Assembly (NCBI GenBank): GCA_020975725.1
Contig: QXJR01000013.1
Span: 124,001 to 188,000 of the forward strand
Length of the DNA: 64,000 nt
Source: Picocystis sp. L7
Taxonomy: Eukaryota > Chlorophyta > Picocystophyceae > Picocystales > Picocystaceae
Direction of reading: 5' to 3'
The notes under the pieces were generated by a model. The model did not search any database and was not told the DNA's origin. It was given only the letters and a program-made list of their open reading frames with translations. Below, piece after piece: positions 1 through 9,297 of the stretch. Within the stretch, counting starts at the first letter, position 1. Each line of letters begins with the position of its first letter. The position numbers and the translations under genes were made by a program.

Positions 1-957
1 ATGGGAGCACAATCCACCACAGTCTGTTGCGTTGAAGACGGCGTAGCCCTACCTGAAACGAGAGTGACCTTTGATTTTGGTGGAGACCAAATCACACAAT
101 ACTTGCACTGGCTGCTGGTGCGGGCGAAAGTCTGGCCTTGCCCAGAGGTCGAACCAGACGCCACCCCTCTTGACTGCGAGACACTCGACAGGTTGAAGGA
201 AACCTACTGCACATATGGCACACAGGAGGATGAAATCCCTCACGAGGCACAGTTCTACGTACACGAAGTGGGCCAGCTGGCCAGGCGTTATTCAGTCAGC
301 ATGACGAATGCACGTGACATAGCCTTGATGGCGTACTTTTCCCCAAAGGTGCTGCATGGCTTGGCCAAGGGCTTTGCGGTTGATCCTGCAGCACCGTACG
401 AAAAACATCAGGACCCGGAAGTGGTTCTAGAAGAGTTTGCTGGGACAGATGCCTACACACAGAAGCCAGTGAATGCAGGGATCCTTCCTCCTCTTCAAGA
501 GGCAAACAAAGATGACACGAGTGAAGAGCCAGCTTGTACACGTGTAGCGTCTCCTTTGGTAGATACGAAACTTGCTGAAGCGGGCCTACACATGGCCATA
601 GTGGAAAGCATCCTTCGCTGCACACGCATAGACCTGCAGCAGAAACTCTTTGCGAACATCATCCTGGTCGGTGGTGGAGCCAGTCCACGGGGCCTTGCAG
701 ATGTGCTGGAAGAGAAAGTACTGTACGGGATCCCACGAGATGTCAGCGTAGAAACGGTAAACGTGCTGACCCCAAAAATGGACTGTCAGACAAGCGTTTG
801 GTTTGGAGGGGCTTTGCTAGGCACGCTAGATTTTGCAAGGGATACATGGTTGACTAGGGAAGAGTGGGTGGAGGGAGGTCCCATGGTAGGCACAGCTAGG
901 AAATACTCCGCCACGACGGACGTTCTTTCGCAGGCCATGTCCTTCATGAGGTGGTGA
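1..957 (+). CDS. ARP8: Actin-related protein ARP8-like, 5'-truncated by window edge
   Basis: This is the C-terminal 318 residues of an actin-fold protein closest to ARP8 (called ARP9 in Arabidopsis), a subunit of the INO80 chromatin remodeller. The ATG at base 1 is probably internal: the residues after it (GAQSTTVCCVEDGV) match the middle of ARP8, where nucleotide-pocket strands lie. LFANIILVGGGASPRGL is the conserved actin-family strand-loop, and SVWFGGALLGTLDFARDTWLTREEW is the typical ARP8 C-terminal helix region. Nucleus is the expected location. It is a single open exon here, ending at TGA 955-957. It is convergent with the minus-strand eL36 gene 245 bp away. Another ARP is possible, but the WLTREEW tail favours ARP8. 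Confidence 0.85.
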   Translation: MGAQSTTVCCVEDGVALPETRVTFDFGGDQITQYLHWLLVRAKVWPCPEVEPDATPLDCETLDRLKETYCTYGTQEDEIPHEAQFYVHEVGQLARRYSVSMTNARDIALMAYFSPKVLHGLAKGFAVDPAAPYEKHQDPEVVLEEFAGTDAYTQKPVNAGILPPLQEANKDDTSEEPACTRVASPLVDTKLAEAGLHMAIVESILRCTRIDLQQKLFANIILVGGGASPRGLADVLEEKVLYGIPRDVSVETVNVLTPKMDCQTSVWFGGALLGTLDFARDTWLTREEWVEGGPMVGTARKYSATTDVLSQAMSFMRW

Positions 958-1202
958 GACATCGTCGCACTTGCCGGTTGGTTTGGTTGGCCTCTCCGTT
1001 GTCATGGCTCTTTCTTGTGGGGGTGGAGTTTTGGTGCACCTCTTCCGGTCGGAACGAAGTTCAGTAGATGCCAACCCTTTTGTCCCTGCAATGGACCCTT
1101 TGATCCTGCAGCACTAGGATAAACGTAGCTTTCTGAAAGGATGTGGTAAATCTATTTTCGCTAACGGTCACCGCCACCCAATTGGAAAAGTTTTTAGGGG
1201 GC

Positions 1203-1681
1203 TCACTTGCGCGCCTTGCGAAGGATATTGGCACAGTCCTCCCTCTTCTTCTTGGCCCTCAAATGCGTACCGAGCTGTTTTTCATCGCACACACAACCCT
1301 CGTCGTCAGTTTCTCTGTTGAAAACTTTCCGTCCACGTGCATTCTCCAGTCGCATTTCGACGCACCTTTTTCTTGGCGACCTTGAGTGCACGCTTGTCCT
1401 TGCCCACCTTGAGCAGTTCGCAGATGCGCTTCTCGTAGGGTGCGAGTCCAGCCACTTCGCGCACGATATCCCTGACGAACTTGGTGCGTTTACCGAGCGC
1501 CTGCAACCCCCACGTTTACGTTCACGTTCGCGTCCATCCGTCAGCCACTTGATCACCATCTCGTGAAACCCTCGTGCTCGCTGTCTCGTCTTGCACGCAC
1601 CCCTTTCCTTCGCGCCACGCGGTCCTTCTTGTCCCGCTTGGTCACTTGATGTCCACGTTCGAGTCCCACGGCGATCGCCAT
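1203..1681 (-). CDS. RPL36: 60S ribosomal protein eL36 (three exons)
   Basis: This is the large-subunit ribosomal protein eL36. Exon 1 is 1601-1681 (begins [15 protein letters not shown]), exon 2 is 1366-1500 ([18 protein letters not shown], then [12 protein letters not shown]) and exon 3 is 1203-1274 ([20 protein letters not shown]). Both introns (1501-1600 and 1275-1365) are phase 0, start GTGCGT and end CAG. Joined, they give 95 residues, slightly shorter than the usual 99-105, with the family signature region fully present. No single open frame covers the gene, so a frame-only scan would miss it. The product is cytosolic/nucleolar and very basic. Its promoter side holds a 104-bp-period direct repeat. 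Confidence 0.93.
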
Positions 1682-1802
1682 GGCGTCCTTTCTGCCCGGA
1701 TCGGCTGCACCTGCGCACGGGAAAGGAGAGCGAAGTGCGCCGAATGACACGATGCGATGTCGATCCGATGGTCTTGGGCGGCCGCCGCCAGCCCCTCCTC
1801 CC

Positions 1803-1992
1803 CTCTGTCCTGTGTTCTTGGGGCGAATGGGGATGGGGTTGGATCGAGAGCACGGGCAGAGATCTCGATGGAGGAGGATCGATAGCATGGGGGTCCACGC
1901 TCCTCCCCCTGTCCTGTGTTCTTGGGGCGAATGGGGATGGGGTTGGATCGAGAGCACGGGCAGAGATCTCGATGGAGGAGGATCGATAGCAA
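1803..1992. repeat. Two-copy direct repeat, period 104 bp
   Basis: Roughly 85-90 bp beginning TGTCCTGTGTTCTTGGGG at 1806 recurs at 1910, with a 104-bp period and near-perfect identity. It ends at GGATCGATAGCA in both copies (1887 and 1991). It fills most of the 445 bp between the eL36 start (1681) and the SDR stop (2127), which holds no other gene I can see. It is probably a recent local duplication in the eL36 promoter or the SDR 3' flank. Confidence 0.9.
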
Positions 1993-2126
1993 CCACGAGA
2001 GAGGGTCAGGGCGTGAGAGTGGATGTACATCGCACCAAGGCGCTTGAATTTTGAGAGGATCCTTAGTTGGATACGCAATCCTGCTCCGCAAATAATGGAT
2101 TTATGGAAACTGTGGAAGGGAAAGCA

Positions 2127-3005
2127 TCACGGACGACGTTCCAAGTTGGGAAACGACACACCCGTCTGCTTCTCCCACAAGGACCACATGGACGTGCGGA
2201 TCTCTGTATCGTATGCGAAGGGCGATGCCCGAGACTCGTGGTTGTTCACGAAGTACTTTCCAGTGATCCCTTCCACCTCCTCGCTTGTGGACAAGTAATA
2301 CTCGGCATCGGCATTGGCCACGTCTATCCCTATGGGACCCCAACCAGCCAGCAACATCTTCGTGTTCACCGTACCTGGATCCAGAGCATTCACAGTGGCA
2401 ATGCCACGTAGACGATCAGACAATTCCATCGCCAAGATCGCATCCGACAACTTGGACAAGGCGTAGGCGGCATGCGCGTCGTACCTCGGACCTGCATCTC
2501 CACGCCCATCCTGCAGCACGTGGCGCACGTGCTTCTCATGCGCACCCCCCTGTGAGATGGAGCTGGTCACAACGACACGAGGTCGATTTCCTCGCACCAG
2601 GAGGTCCGCGGTGTGCGCCACGAGTGCATATGGCGACAGAACATTCACCGCCCAGGTGAGTTCGTATCCGTCCCTGGACACCTGCCTGTGCGGTGCATAC
2701 ACACCTGCGTTGAGGACGAACACGTCCACGTGATCGCATACGCCTCGTATCTGATCGGCCAATCCCCGAACCTCTTCGAGTGCCGATAGGTCTGCATGGA
2801 CGCTTCCCACCTGCGAGCGTTCCACACCCGTGGCGCTAGCCACACGCTCTGCCGCTTCTTTGGCACGTGCTTCGTTCCTCCCGTGCACGACCACCCTTGC
2901 GCCTGCCGCCGCCAGTTTCTCGGCCGTATGTCTTCCAATTCCATCCGTGGCACCCGTCACGACGCAGACGCGTCCGCGCATGGCCGAGGTTTGTGGCGCC
3001 ATCAT
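2127..3005 (-). CDS. Short-chain dehydrogenase/reductase (retinol dehydrogenase-like)
   Basis: This is a 292-residue NAD(P)-dependent oxidoreductase of the classical SDR superfamily. The Rossmann glycine motif TGATDGIG is at about residues 18-25, NAG follows strand 4, the catalytic Ser region is VVVTSSIS, and the active-site pair YALSK (YxxxK) is intact. The 'RDGYELTWAVNVLSPYALV' pattern resembles RDH/DHRS-type SDRs that act on lipids or retinoid-like alcohols; the substrate cannot be read from sequence. No clear targeting signal is visible. It is a single exon, with start MMAPQTSAMRG at 3005; the Met nine codons in (MRGRVCVVTG) would also give a complete domain. It is divergent from the SLC35F5-like gene 210 bp away. 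Confidence 0.88.
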   Translation of the reverse strand: MMAPQTSAMRGRVCVVTGATDGIGRHTAEKLAAAGARVVVHGRNEARAKEAAERVASATGVERSQVGSVHADLSALEEVRGLADQIRGVCDHVDVFVLNAGVYAPHRQVSRDGYELTWAVNVLSPYALVAHTADLLVRGNRPRVVVTSSISQGGAHEKHVRHVLQDGRGDAGPRYDAHAAYALSKLSDAILAMELSDRLRGIATVNALDPGTVNTKMLLAGWGPIGIDVANADAEYYLSTSEEVEGITGKYFVNNHESRASPFAYDTEIRTSMWSLWEKQTGVSFPNLERRP

Positions 3006-3215
3006 CGTCCTTCACGAGCTTCGTCTCTCCTCACCTTCCCCGTTTCCCTTGAAAGGAGGTTCCCCTTTCCGTTCCCACGCGTGTTCGGGTTCAATCGGAG
3101 AGGAGACCGGGTTGGACGTGCCGGATCGAAAGGGGAGGATCCCTCGTGTTCCTGGGATCTTCGGTTAACTTCGGTGGGGTTTACGTTCGTGGCGAGACAT
3201 CGACAACGAACAGGC

Positions 3216-4301
3216 ATGGCCCTCTTGGCGCGTTGGGATGCACGCACTCGCTTGGGCATGGCGCTCGTGCTCACCGTGGCTTCGGTGTGGGTGGCCTCCT
3301 CGTTCCTGGTGCAGTCCCTGGAAGACAAAGGGATCGCACCCTTGCTACTCACATACATCGCCAACTCGCTCTTCGTGGTGTACCTTCCCGTGCACTGGTT
3401 GGTCCGACGATGGAAAGGACGACAACAGGCGCCAGGAAAAGGGTACGAAGGCGTAGAAGGGACAAGCGAAGAACTGGGTGTTGTGGAAGGAGAAGGTGTA
3501 GGCACGATTCCAAGAGTCGCAGAGATGTCGAGCACGAAAGGTGCGGATATGAGTGACAAGGACCTGGCATACGCGGCCCTCAAGATCTCGCCCATTTGGT
3601 TCGCAGCACAATTCACCTTCAACGCATCCCTGCTATCTACTAGTGTCACTTCCAACACCATCTTGAGCTCCTCGTCGAACATGTTCACGTTCCTGCTGGC
3701 CGTGATGTTGATCGGAGAAGCATTCACAGCGACCAAAATGGCTAGCATCAGCACCGTCATCCTCGGCATTGCAGCAGTGGCCCTTGCAGACGCAAGACCA
3801 AACCGGGGAAATGGAACGAGCTCGATTGTCGGTGACATGCTATGCTTGGTCTCCGCATTCTGCTACGGACTTTACACGGTAGTTCTCCGCAAGGAATTGG
3901 CCGATGACGAGCGTGTGAGCATGACATTCTTCTTCGGATGTGTGGGACTCTTCAACATGACCATGTTTTTTCCCGTACTGTTGATGTACAGAATTTTTCA
4001 TCCAGCGGTTTTCCAAGTCTCTGCCAAATACATTGGGCTCTGTATAGCGAAGGGTTTGTTTGACAATGTCCTTTCGGATTATCTTTGGGCAAGGGCAGTC
4101 TTACTCCTTGGCCCCACATTGGCAACTGTGGGTCTCTCCTTACAAGTGCCGATGGCCATTGTTGCTGAAATTTTGTTTGGGCGCGCTGCGTGGATCGGTC
4201 GCTTGGGTCGCACATTCCTGACCTTTCTGGGTGGCGCTCTGGTTCTTGGAGGCTTCTTTGGGCTCCAACGCGAGGAGCTGGTGGACGAGGCCTACCTGTG
4301 A
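3216..4301 (+). CDS. SLC35F5-like EamA/DMT transporter, copy 1
   Basis: This is a 361-residue multi-pass membrane transporter of the drug/metabolite superfamily, closest in pattern to SLC35F5 and its plant homologues. I chose ATG 3216 because protein identity with the second copy (start 6745) begins exactly here (MALLARWDAR). There are about ten hydrophobic segments in two EamA-like halves separated by a hydrophilic acidic loop (about residues 70-115). Conserved stretches include SNTILSSSSNMFTFLLAV and DYLWARAVLLLGPTLATVGLSLQVPMA. The C-terminus is GFFGLQREELVDEAYL. Substrate is unknown; relatives sit in Golgi or vacuolar membranes. It is convergent with the JTB-family gene 132 bp downstream; both belong to a duplicated block. 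Confidence 0.87.
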   Translation: MALLARWDARTRLGMALVLTVASVWVASSFLVQSLEDKGIAPLLLTYIANSLFVVYLPVHWLVRRWKGRQQAPGKGYEGVEGTSEELGVVEGEGVGTIPRVAEMSSTKGADMSDKDLAYAALKISPIWFAAQFTFNASLLSTSVTSNTILSSSSNMFTFLLAVMLIGEAFTATKMASISTVILGIAAVALADARPNRGNGTSSIVGDMLCLVSAFCYGLYTVVLRKELADDERVSMTFFFGCVGLFNMTMFFPVLLMYRIFHPAVFQVSAKYIGLCIAKGLFDNVLSDYLWARAVLLLGPTLATVGLSLQVPMAIVAEILFGRAAWIGRLGRTFLTFLGGALVLGGFFGLQREELVDEAYL

Positions 4302-4433
4302 TGGCTTCTTGGGGGCTGGTCTCCTCCTCCTCCTTTGTACGCACATCTGCACGCACAAGCACATGCATTGATCCATTTGTCTCCAGCAGAGGTCTAAAGG
4401 GGTTGCCTTGTTTCTTTCCCTGGAGCACTCCAC

Positions 4434-4814
4434 CTAGGTGCCTCTGGCGTTTCGTTTGCGATACACGATGTATCCGGTGGCTGCTGCACCCACGGCACAG
4501 GCACCTTGGAACGCCAGCAGTGCGGCGACTCCTGCCACTCCTTCGGGACGACAGGATTGCCAGGCGTGTCGCACCGATCGCTGTTCCACCGTGAGTTGAT
4601 CGATTTCGTCTGCACGCAAGGCGGACAGGTCGGGTTTACACGTGATGGCCTGTCGGTATCCGGTGGTGGCACACGAACTCTGCAGTCTCTGTTCCACGTT
4701 GCACTTCCCACAGGGTCCGGTGGCGCGGCATCGGACTTGGACCTGTCCCATCGCGATCTCCCACACCATCATCCAGATCGCCACGTACAGAAACCTGTGC
4801 CTGTGCGTCGGCAT
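4434..4814 (-). CDS. JTB: JTB-family single-pass membrane protein, copy 1
   Basis: This is a 126-residue protein matching the JTB (jumping translocation breakpoint) family. After a signal peptide (MPTHRHRFLYVAIWMMVWEIAMG) comes the cysteine domain with GPCGKC, SSCATTGYRQAITC and WQSCRPEG, then one transmembrane helix (VAALLAFQGACAVGAAATGYIVY) and a short basic tail. The CxxC, C-x4-GY-x3-I-x-C and SCR spacing is the family signature. I chose Met 4814 because it starts the signal peptide and is shared by both copies; the open frame extends further but diverges. In animals the family is tied to cytokinesis and mitochondrial or membrane roles; its job in algae is unknown. It was not assigned from any cloned alga gene. 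Confidence 0.78.
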   Translation of the reverse strand: MPTHRHRFLYVAIWMMVWEIAMGQVQVRCRATGPCGKCNVEQRLQSSCATTGYRQAITCKPDLSALRADEIDQLTVEQRSVRHAWQSCRPEGVAGVAALLAFQGACAVGAAATGYIVYRKRNARGT

Positions 4815-4964
4815 GGTGCAAGGACGCGCCAAACCTCCCCACAGAAGCAACAAAGGGAAGAGGATCCGCCGTCGAGTACCAACTGAGCAATTCAATGGCG
4901 AGTGGAGACATGGGGACAACCAATTCGGTGAACATCGATGGAAATATTTCTTCGAGATACTCAT

Positions 4965-6744
4965 GATGAATTTACAGAAGGTTCATAGATAAATCTTGCC
5001 CACGTTTGCAATTTATCGAGTGGATATATTGCTCCTTCTTCCTAGTGTTTGAGGGTTACGTTTGTCTTAGGGAGTGCCAATTTTTTGGAAAGTCGCAACG
5101 ATATGTTAGGGTGATGAATCACCTGTTTTTACAGCACTTGGATGGTGCGCTTGATTACTATTGTAACGTCATTACACGTAAGTAAAACACTTGAAGTGAT
5201 TGTTGTTCAAGTCTCGAGTGTTTGAGTCGGCACTTATGTATGGACGGCCAAGCAACAACACTTCTAGCTTACCCGTGATGAAAAGAGGTGCTTCTCGAAA
5301 ACGAGTAGGAAAGAGAGCTATTCAAGAAAATGTGAATGGCGAATTTGCGCAAACCTCCAATTGCATCGTCCAAATTGATACTTGAATGGCATTTGCGTTG
5401 GTGCAACACCTTTGGATATGCTTCACAAGGTCGACTTGCAGCAAAGTGAAAGGTGGTTCTATGCTTACATCTACACACGGCAAATATATGCGTTGGAGTG
5501 GAGAGTGTGTAATAGCGTACAACAAAAGACGTGCGCTTGGTGCAAATGGCATGTTCAATAGACAACGCGGTCAATCAACACGTTCTCGAAGTCGAGCTAT
5601 TTGCATGCTTGTTCTCCGATCTCCCAAAGAGTGCCATGCACTTCGTTGTTCACTTGCTTTTGCAATCTTGTAATTCCAAAGAGCCATGCTACATAGTGCA
5701 CTACACAAGGGACTTTTATATGTTCATGCAGGCACGAACGCATACTCTTTCCAACACGGTGACTTTCTCAAATTGACACCGTCTCAAGTAGCACTATGGC
5801 CAAATTTCGAAATTGTTGCACGATGTCTCGTCACGAAAAATAAATTTGCTTATGCCACATTTTGCATCGTATCCGTACAATGAAATTGCAATCTTAGCCA
5901 TGAGGAGGTCGATCCGTTGCGGCACCTATCCAATCGGCTTGTTAATCAAGTATGGACTCCTTGCACATCAATTTTCCTCCAACTCACACAACATGGGAAA
6001 GCATGAAACGGACAACGACTCGCTTCTTGGTCATGTGAGCACAAGAGGCTTGAATCATAAATTTTTGTTGTTGGTCAACAACGCTACACCACTATCTTTG
6101 CAATGGACGTTTTTTCATCATATCAATAGCAACGTACCCCCATTGTCATTCCTTTTCTACCGCCCTCCGTCTAGTTTGAATCCCATCGTTCGAACTATGT
6201 GGTGCTCCTTTCCTTTACTCACCGGTTACTTGTTCCATCGTGGCGTGTTTTCCTTTCACTTCTTCTTTGAACGATGGCAATCGAGATGCAAAATTGTAAA
6301 CGCAAGTCGTTGGTTGTGGCCAACGACCTTGCGTCAAGCAAGATTCCCCTCTAAGAAAGGTGCATTGCAATGGTTGGGATTCCAAGGTGGTGGACGAATC
6401 TCTTCGATTCAAAGCATGAAGGAAGGTGCTGCTCTAGGACGAGCGCACTTGCCTTTGAGATGAACGAATTGCTCTTCAGTGTATGTTGTGCACCTTCGAC
6501 CCGCGGCATTTGGCACGCCGTCTTGCTTACGAACATCCAGGAGCCATCCTATCGAATGCATTCCTTTGATTCATCGCCGTTCACATCCATCGATACATCT
6601 TCGTGTTTGCACCTGTTCCCCGTTTGTCATCCTCGATCGCATCACGGTTTCGTGACCTACCCTTGTCCATCCTCCATTGGACAGCTGTCCCTTTCGTGGC
6701 TGGACCGAGTTTCCGACAGTTCGGGGTCAAGGCCGCGGAGGGCC
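4965..6744. other. AT-richer spacer between the duplicated blocks; no gene seen
   Basis: About 1.8 kb separates the two duplicated transporter/JTB blocks. The stretch is visibly richer in A and T than the flanks, and its open frames are short with no recognisable domains on either strand. I see no tRNA, no long terminal repeats and no clear transposon ends. It may be decayed insertion DNA or simply non-coding spacer. The last few hundred bases (6400-6744) return to higher GC and should contain the promoter of the second transporter copy. Confidence 0.6.
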
Positions 6745-7833
6745 ATGGCCCTCTTGGCGCGCTGGGATGCACGCGCTCGCTTGGGCATGGCGCTCGTGCT
6801 CACCGTGGCCACGATGTGGGTGGCTGCATCCTTCTTTGTGCAGTCCATTGAAGAGAAAGGGATCCCGCCTCTGCTGCTCACATACATCGCCAACTCGCTC
6901 TTCATGCTGTACCTTCCCATGCACTGGTTGGTCCGACGGTGGAAAGGCGACGCCAAAGAAAGGAATGCACGAGAAGATTTGGTGCTCGAGGGAATGATGA
7001 ATCAAGAGCAAAAAACGATCAGCTATCGCGGGATGGAAATGGGGAATCCATTGCAGGCAGCAGCGAAGAAAAGTGCGGAAGTGACCGAGCGGGAAATAGC
7101 GAGGGCGGCGCTGAAGATATCGCCACTCTGGTTCATCGCTGAATGGACGTTCAACGCGTCCTTGATGTCCACTAGTATCGGATCCAACACCATTCTGAGC
7201 TCCTCATCGAACATGTTCACGTTCTTGCTGGCCGTGCTGTTGATCGGAGAGGCCTTCACCGTCACCAAGTTGGCTAGCATCAGCACTGTCATCGTTGGAA
7301 TCATAGCCGTTTCAGTTGCAGACTCCGGACCAACACGTGCAGACGGTGGAAATTCAATGGTAGGGGATGCGCTTTGCTTGCTATCCGCTTTGTGTTATGG
7401 CTTGTTCACGGTGGTGCTACGGAAGGAATTGGGCAATGACGAGCGTGTGAGCATGACGTTCTTCTTCGGATGTGTGGGGCTCTTCAACTTGACCTTCTTC
7501 CTACCTGTGGTTCTGGTGTACAGTTTGTACCATCCAGAGTTCTTCTACATCACCAGCAGCGATTTCGGTCTTTGCCTCATCAAAGGCTTGTTTGACAATG
7601 TCCTTTCGGATTATCTTTGGGCAAGGGCAGTCTTACTCCTTGGCCCCACACTGGCAACTGTGGGTCTCTCCCTGGAGGTGCCGATGGCCATTGTTGCTGA
7701 ATTCGTGGTGGGCCATGCACCTTGGGCCGGGCACTTTGGTCGCACAGTCCTGACCTTTCTTGGTGGCGCTCTGGTTCTTGGAGGCTTCTTTGGGCTCCAA
7801 CGCGAGGAGCTGGTGGACGAGGCCTACCTGTGA
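6745..7833 (+). CDS. SLC35F5-like EamA/DMT transporter, copy 2
   Basis: This is a 362-residue paralogue of the transporter at 3216, with the same EamA architecture and the same start (MALLARWDAR) and end (REELVDEAYL). The two proteins differ freely in the N-terminal two thirds, above all in the hydrophilic loop (about residues 70-120), but become almost identical at the nucleotide level from about 7586 onward apart from a short diverged patch near 7700-7735. That uneven pattern suggests gene conversion of the 3' half. It is convergent with its own JTB-family neighbour, exactly as in copy 1. Substrate unknown. Relaxed loop divergence could mean different substrates or sorting. Confidence 0.87.
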   Translation: MALLARWDARARLGMALVLTVATMWVAASFFVQSIEEKGIPPLLLTYIANSLFMLYLPMHWLVRRWKGDAKERNAREDLVLEGMMNQEQKTISYRGMEMGNPLQAAAKKSAEVTEREIARAALKISPLWFIAEWTFNASLMSTSIGSNTILSSSSNMFTFLLAVLLIGEAFTVTKLASISTVIVGIIAVSVADSGPTRADGGNSMVGDALCLLSALCYGLFTVVLRKELGNDERVSMTFFFGCVGLFNLTFFLPVVLVYSLYHPEFFYITSSDFGLCLIKGLFDNVLSDYLWARAVLLLGPTLATVGLSLEVPMAIVAEFVVGHAPWAGHFGRTVLTFLGGALVLGGFFGLQREELVDEAYL

Positions 7834-7965
7834 TGGCTTCTTGGGGGCTGGTCTCCTCCTCCTCCTTTGTACGCACATCTGCACGCACAAGCACATGCAT
7901 TGATCCATTTGTCTCCAGCAGAGGTCTAAAGGGGTTGCCTTGTTTCTTTCCCTGGAGCACTCCAC

Positions 7966-8346
7966 CTAGGTGCCTCTGGCGTTTCGTTTGCGATACACGG
8001 TGTATCCGGTGGCTGCTGCACCCACGGCACAGGCACCTTGGAACGCCAGCAGTGCGGCGACTCCTGCCACTCCTTCGGGACGACAGGATTGCCAGGCGTG
8101 TCGCACCGATCGCTGTTCCACCGTGAGTTGATCGATTTCGTCTGCACGCAAGGCGGACAGGTCGGGTTTACACGTGATGGCCTGTCGGTATCCGGTGGTG
8201 GCACACGAACTCTGCAGTCTCTGTTCCACGTTGCACTTCCCACAGGGTCCGGTGGCGCGGCATCGGACTTGGACCTGTCCCATCGCGATCTCCCACACCA
8301 TCATCCAGATCGCCACGTACAGAAACCTGTGCCTGTGCGTCGGCAT
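7966..8346 (-). CDS. JTB: JTB-family single-pass membrane protein, copy 2
   Basis: This is the second copy of the 126-residue JTB-family protein, with signal peptide, cysteine domain, one transmembrane helix and a short basic tail all intact. I could find only one amino-acid difference from copy 1 (Ile to Thr in the transmembrane helix, just before VYRKR), and the DNA is nearly identical from the transporter stop codon through the JTB 5' end, stopping near 8408. Such low divergence beside a much more diverged transporter N-terminal half points to recent homogenisation. The start (8346) is at the same Met as in copy 1. Confidence 0.77.
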   Translation of the reverse strand: MPTHRHRFLYVAIWMMVWEIAMGQVQVRCRATGPCGKCNVEQRLQSSCATTGYRQAITCKPDLSALRADEIDQLTVEQRSVRHAWQSCRPEGVAGVAALLAFQGACAVGAAATGYTVYRKRNARGT

Positions 8347-8408
8347 GGTGCAAGGACGCGCCAAACCTCCCCACAGAAGCAACAAAGGGAAGAGGATCCA
8401 CCGTCGAT

Positions 8409-9297
8409 TGATGGAAAAGGAGACCCTTCAATGCTTTGGCTTCGTTTGGCGAACCCGAGCATGGTTCCAACAAATGGGTATGGACAGTTGGAACACGAAC
8501 CGGATGGATCGGGTCGAAGTCAGAAGGCCCGGGGACGCAACCGTCTCGAGAGAAGAAACTCCCACGATGGGAAAAGCTGTCGACCAGATGGAGGGTACGA
8601 GCCAAGGCGAGATGCGAGCCAAGAATGGGTGTCATTCAAAGCAAATGCACCTGATTTATGCTGTCTCTGGAAGTCTTCCCTCGCTCAGTATCTCCACCAA
8701 TGCCGCAAAATTTCCGCCTCATTTGAATGGCTTTCCAAATCTTCCATAAGTGCATATTCCGGGTTGTATCTTGACCTCCATTCTAGAATGCACACCTTGC
8801 AGGGGTGGGTACAATAAGCGACAAGACGCCATCTTCGGGCATGGGAGAAGCAAGGGATCGAGTGTGCCGGTTGTGCACCCACGTTCATGGTCGAAACGTC
8901 TGATAGACAACGGTATGTTTGTTGCGTTTTCCAATCAACATGCTCGCTTCTTTGATACCGTCCAAGCATCACCGAACGCAATCGCAAGCAATCTTGTCAA
9001 ACTGCACGCGACCAGAATTGCTTTCGGTGTAAGAGAGTTCACTGATCGGAGTCTCCATCCACTCCGTTGCATGTGTTTGCATTGGAATGGTCCCATCGCA
9101 CTCCTTCACGCGTGGGCGAAGAGGACTTCTCAACCCATGCACACGTTGTGCTCATGAGAATGCACCCTTCCTGACCTAGATGCCAAGGTGTCCCATGGAT
9201 TCTGGTGGTGTCGGATGGATGGATGGATGTCAAGCATCCATCCCATGAACTGGATGTTCCATGCACTCTGGTGTCCTCACACGCCCAAACGGACGGC
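8409..9297. other. Intergenic stretch, no gene seen
   Basis: This is about 0.9 kb between the duplicated JTB gene and the WDR89-like gene. Homology to copy 1 ends near 8408. The only feature I note is a short GGAT run (TGGATGGATGGATG) near 9215. Open frames here are short and unlike any family I know. The 3' part should hold the promoter of the WD-repeat gene. Confidence 0.6.

Noticed and set aside
1203-2078. 291-codon frame over eL36
   Set aside because: Only its last 23 codons are real (eL36 exon 3); the rest is intron and antisense repeat DNA.
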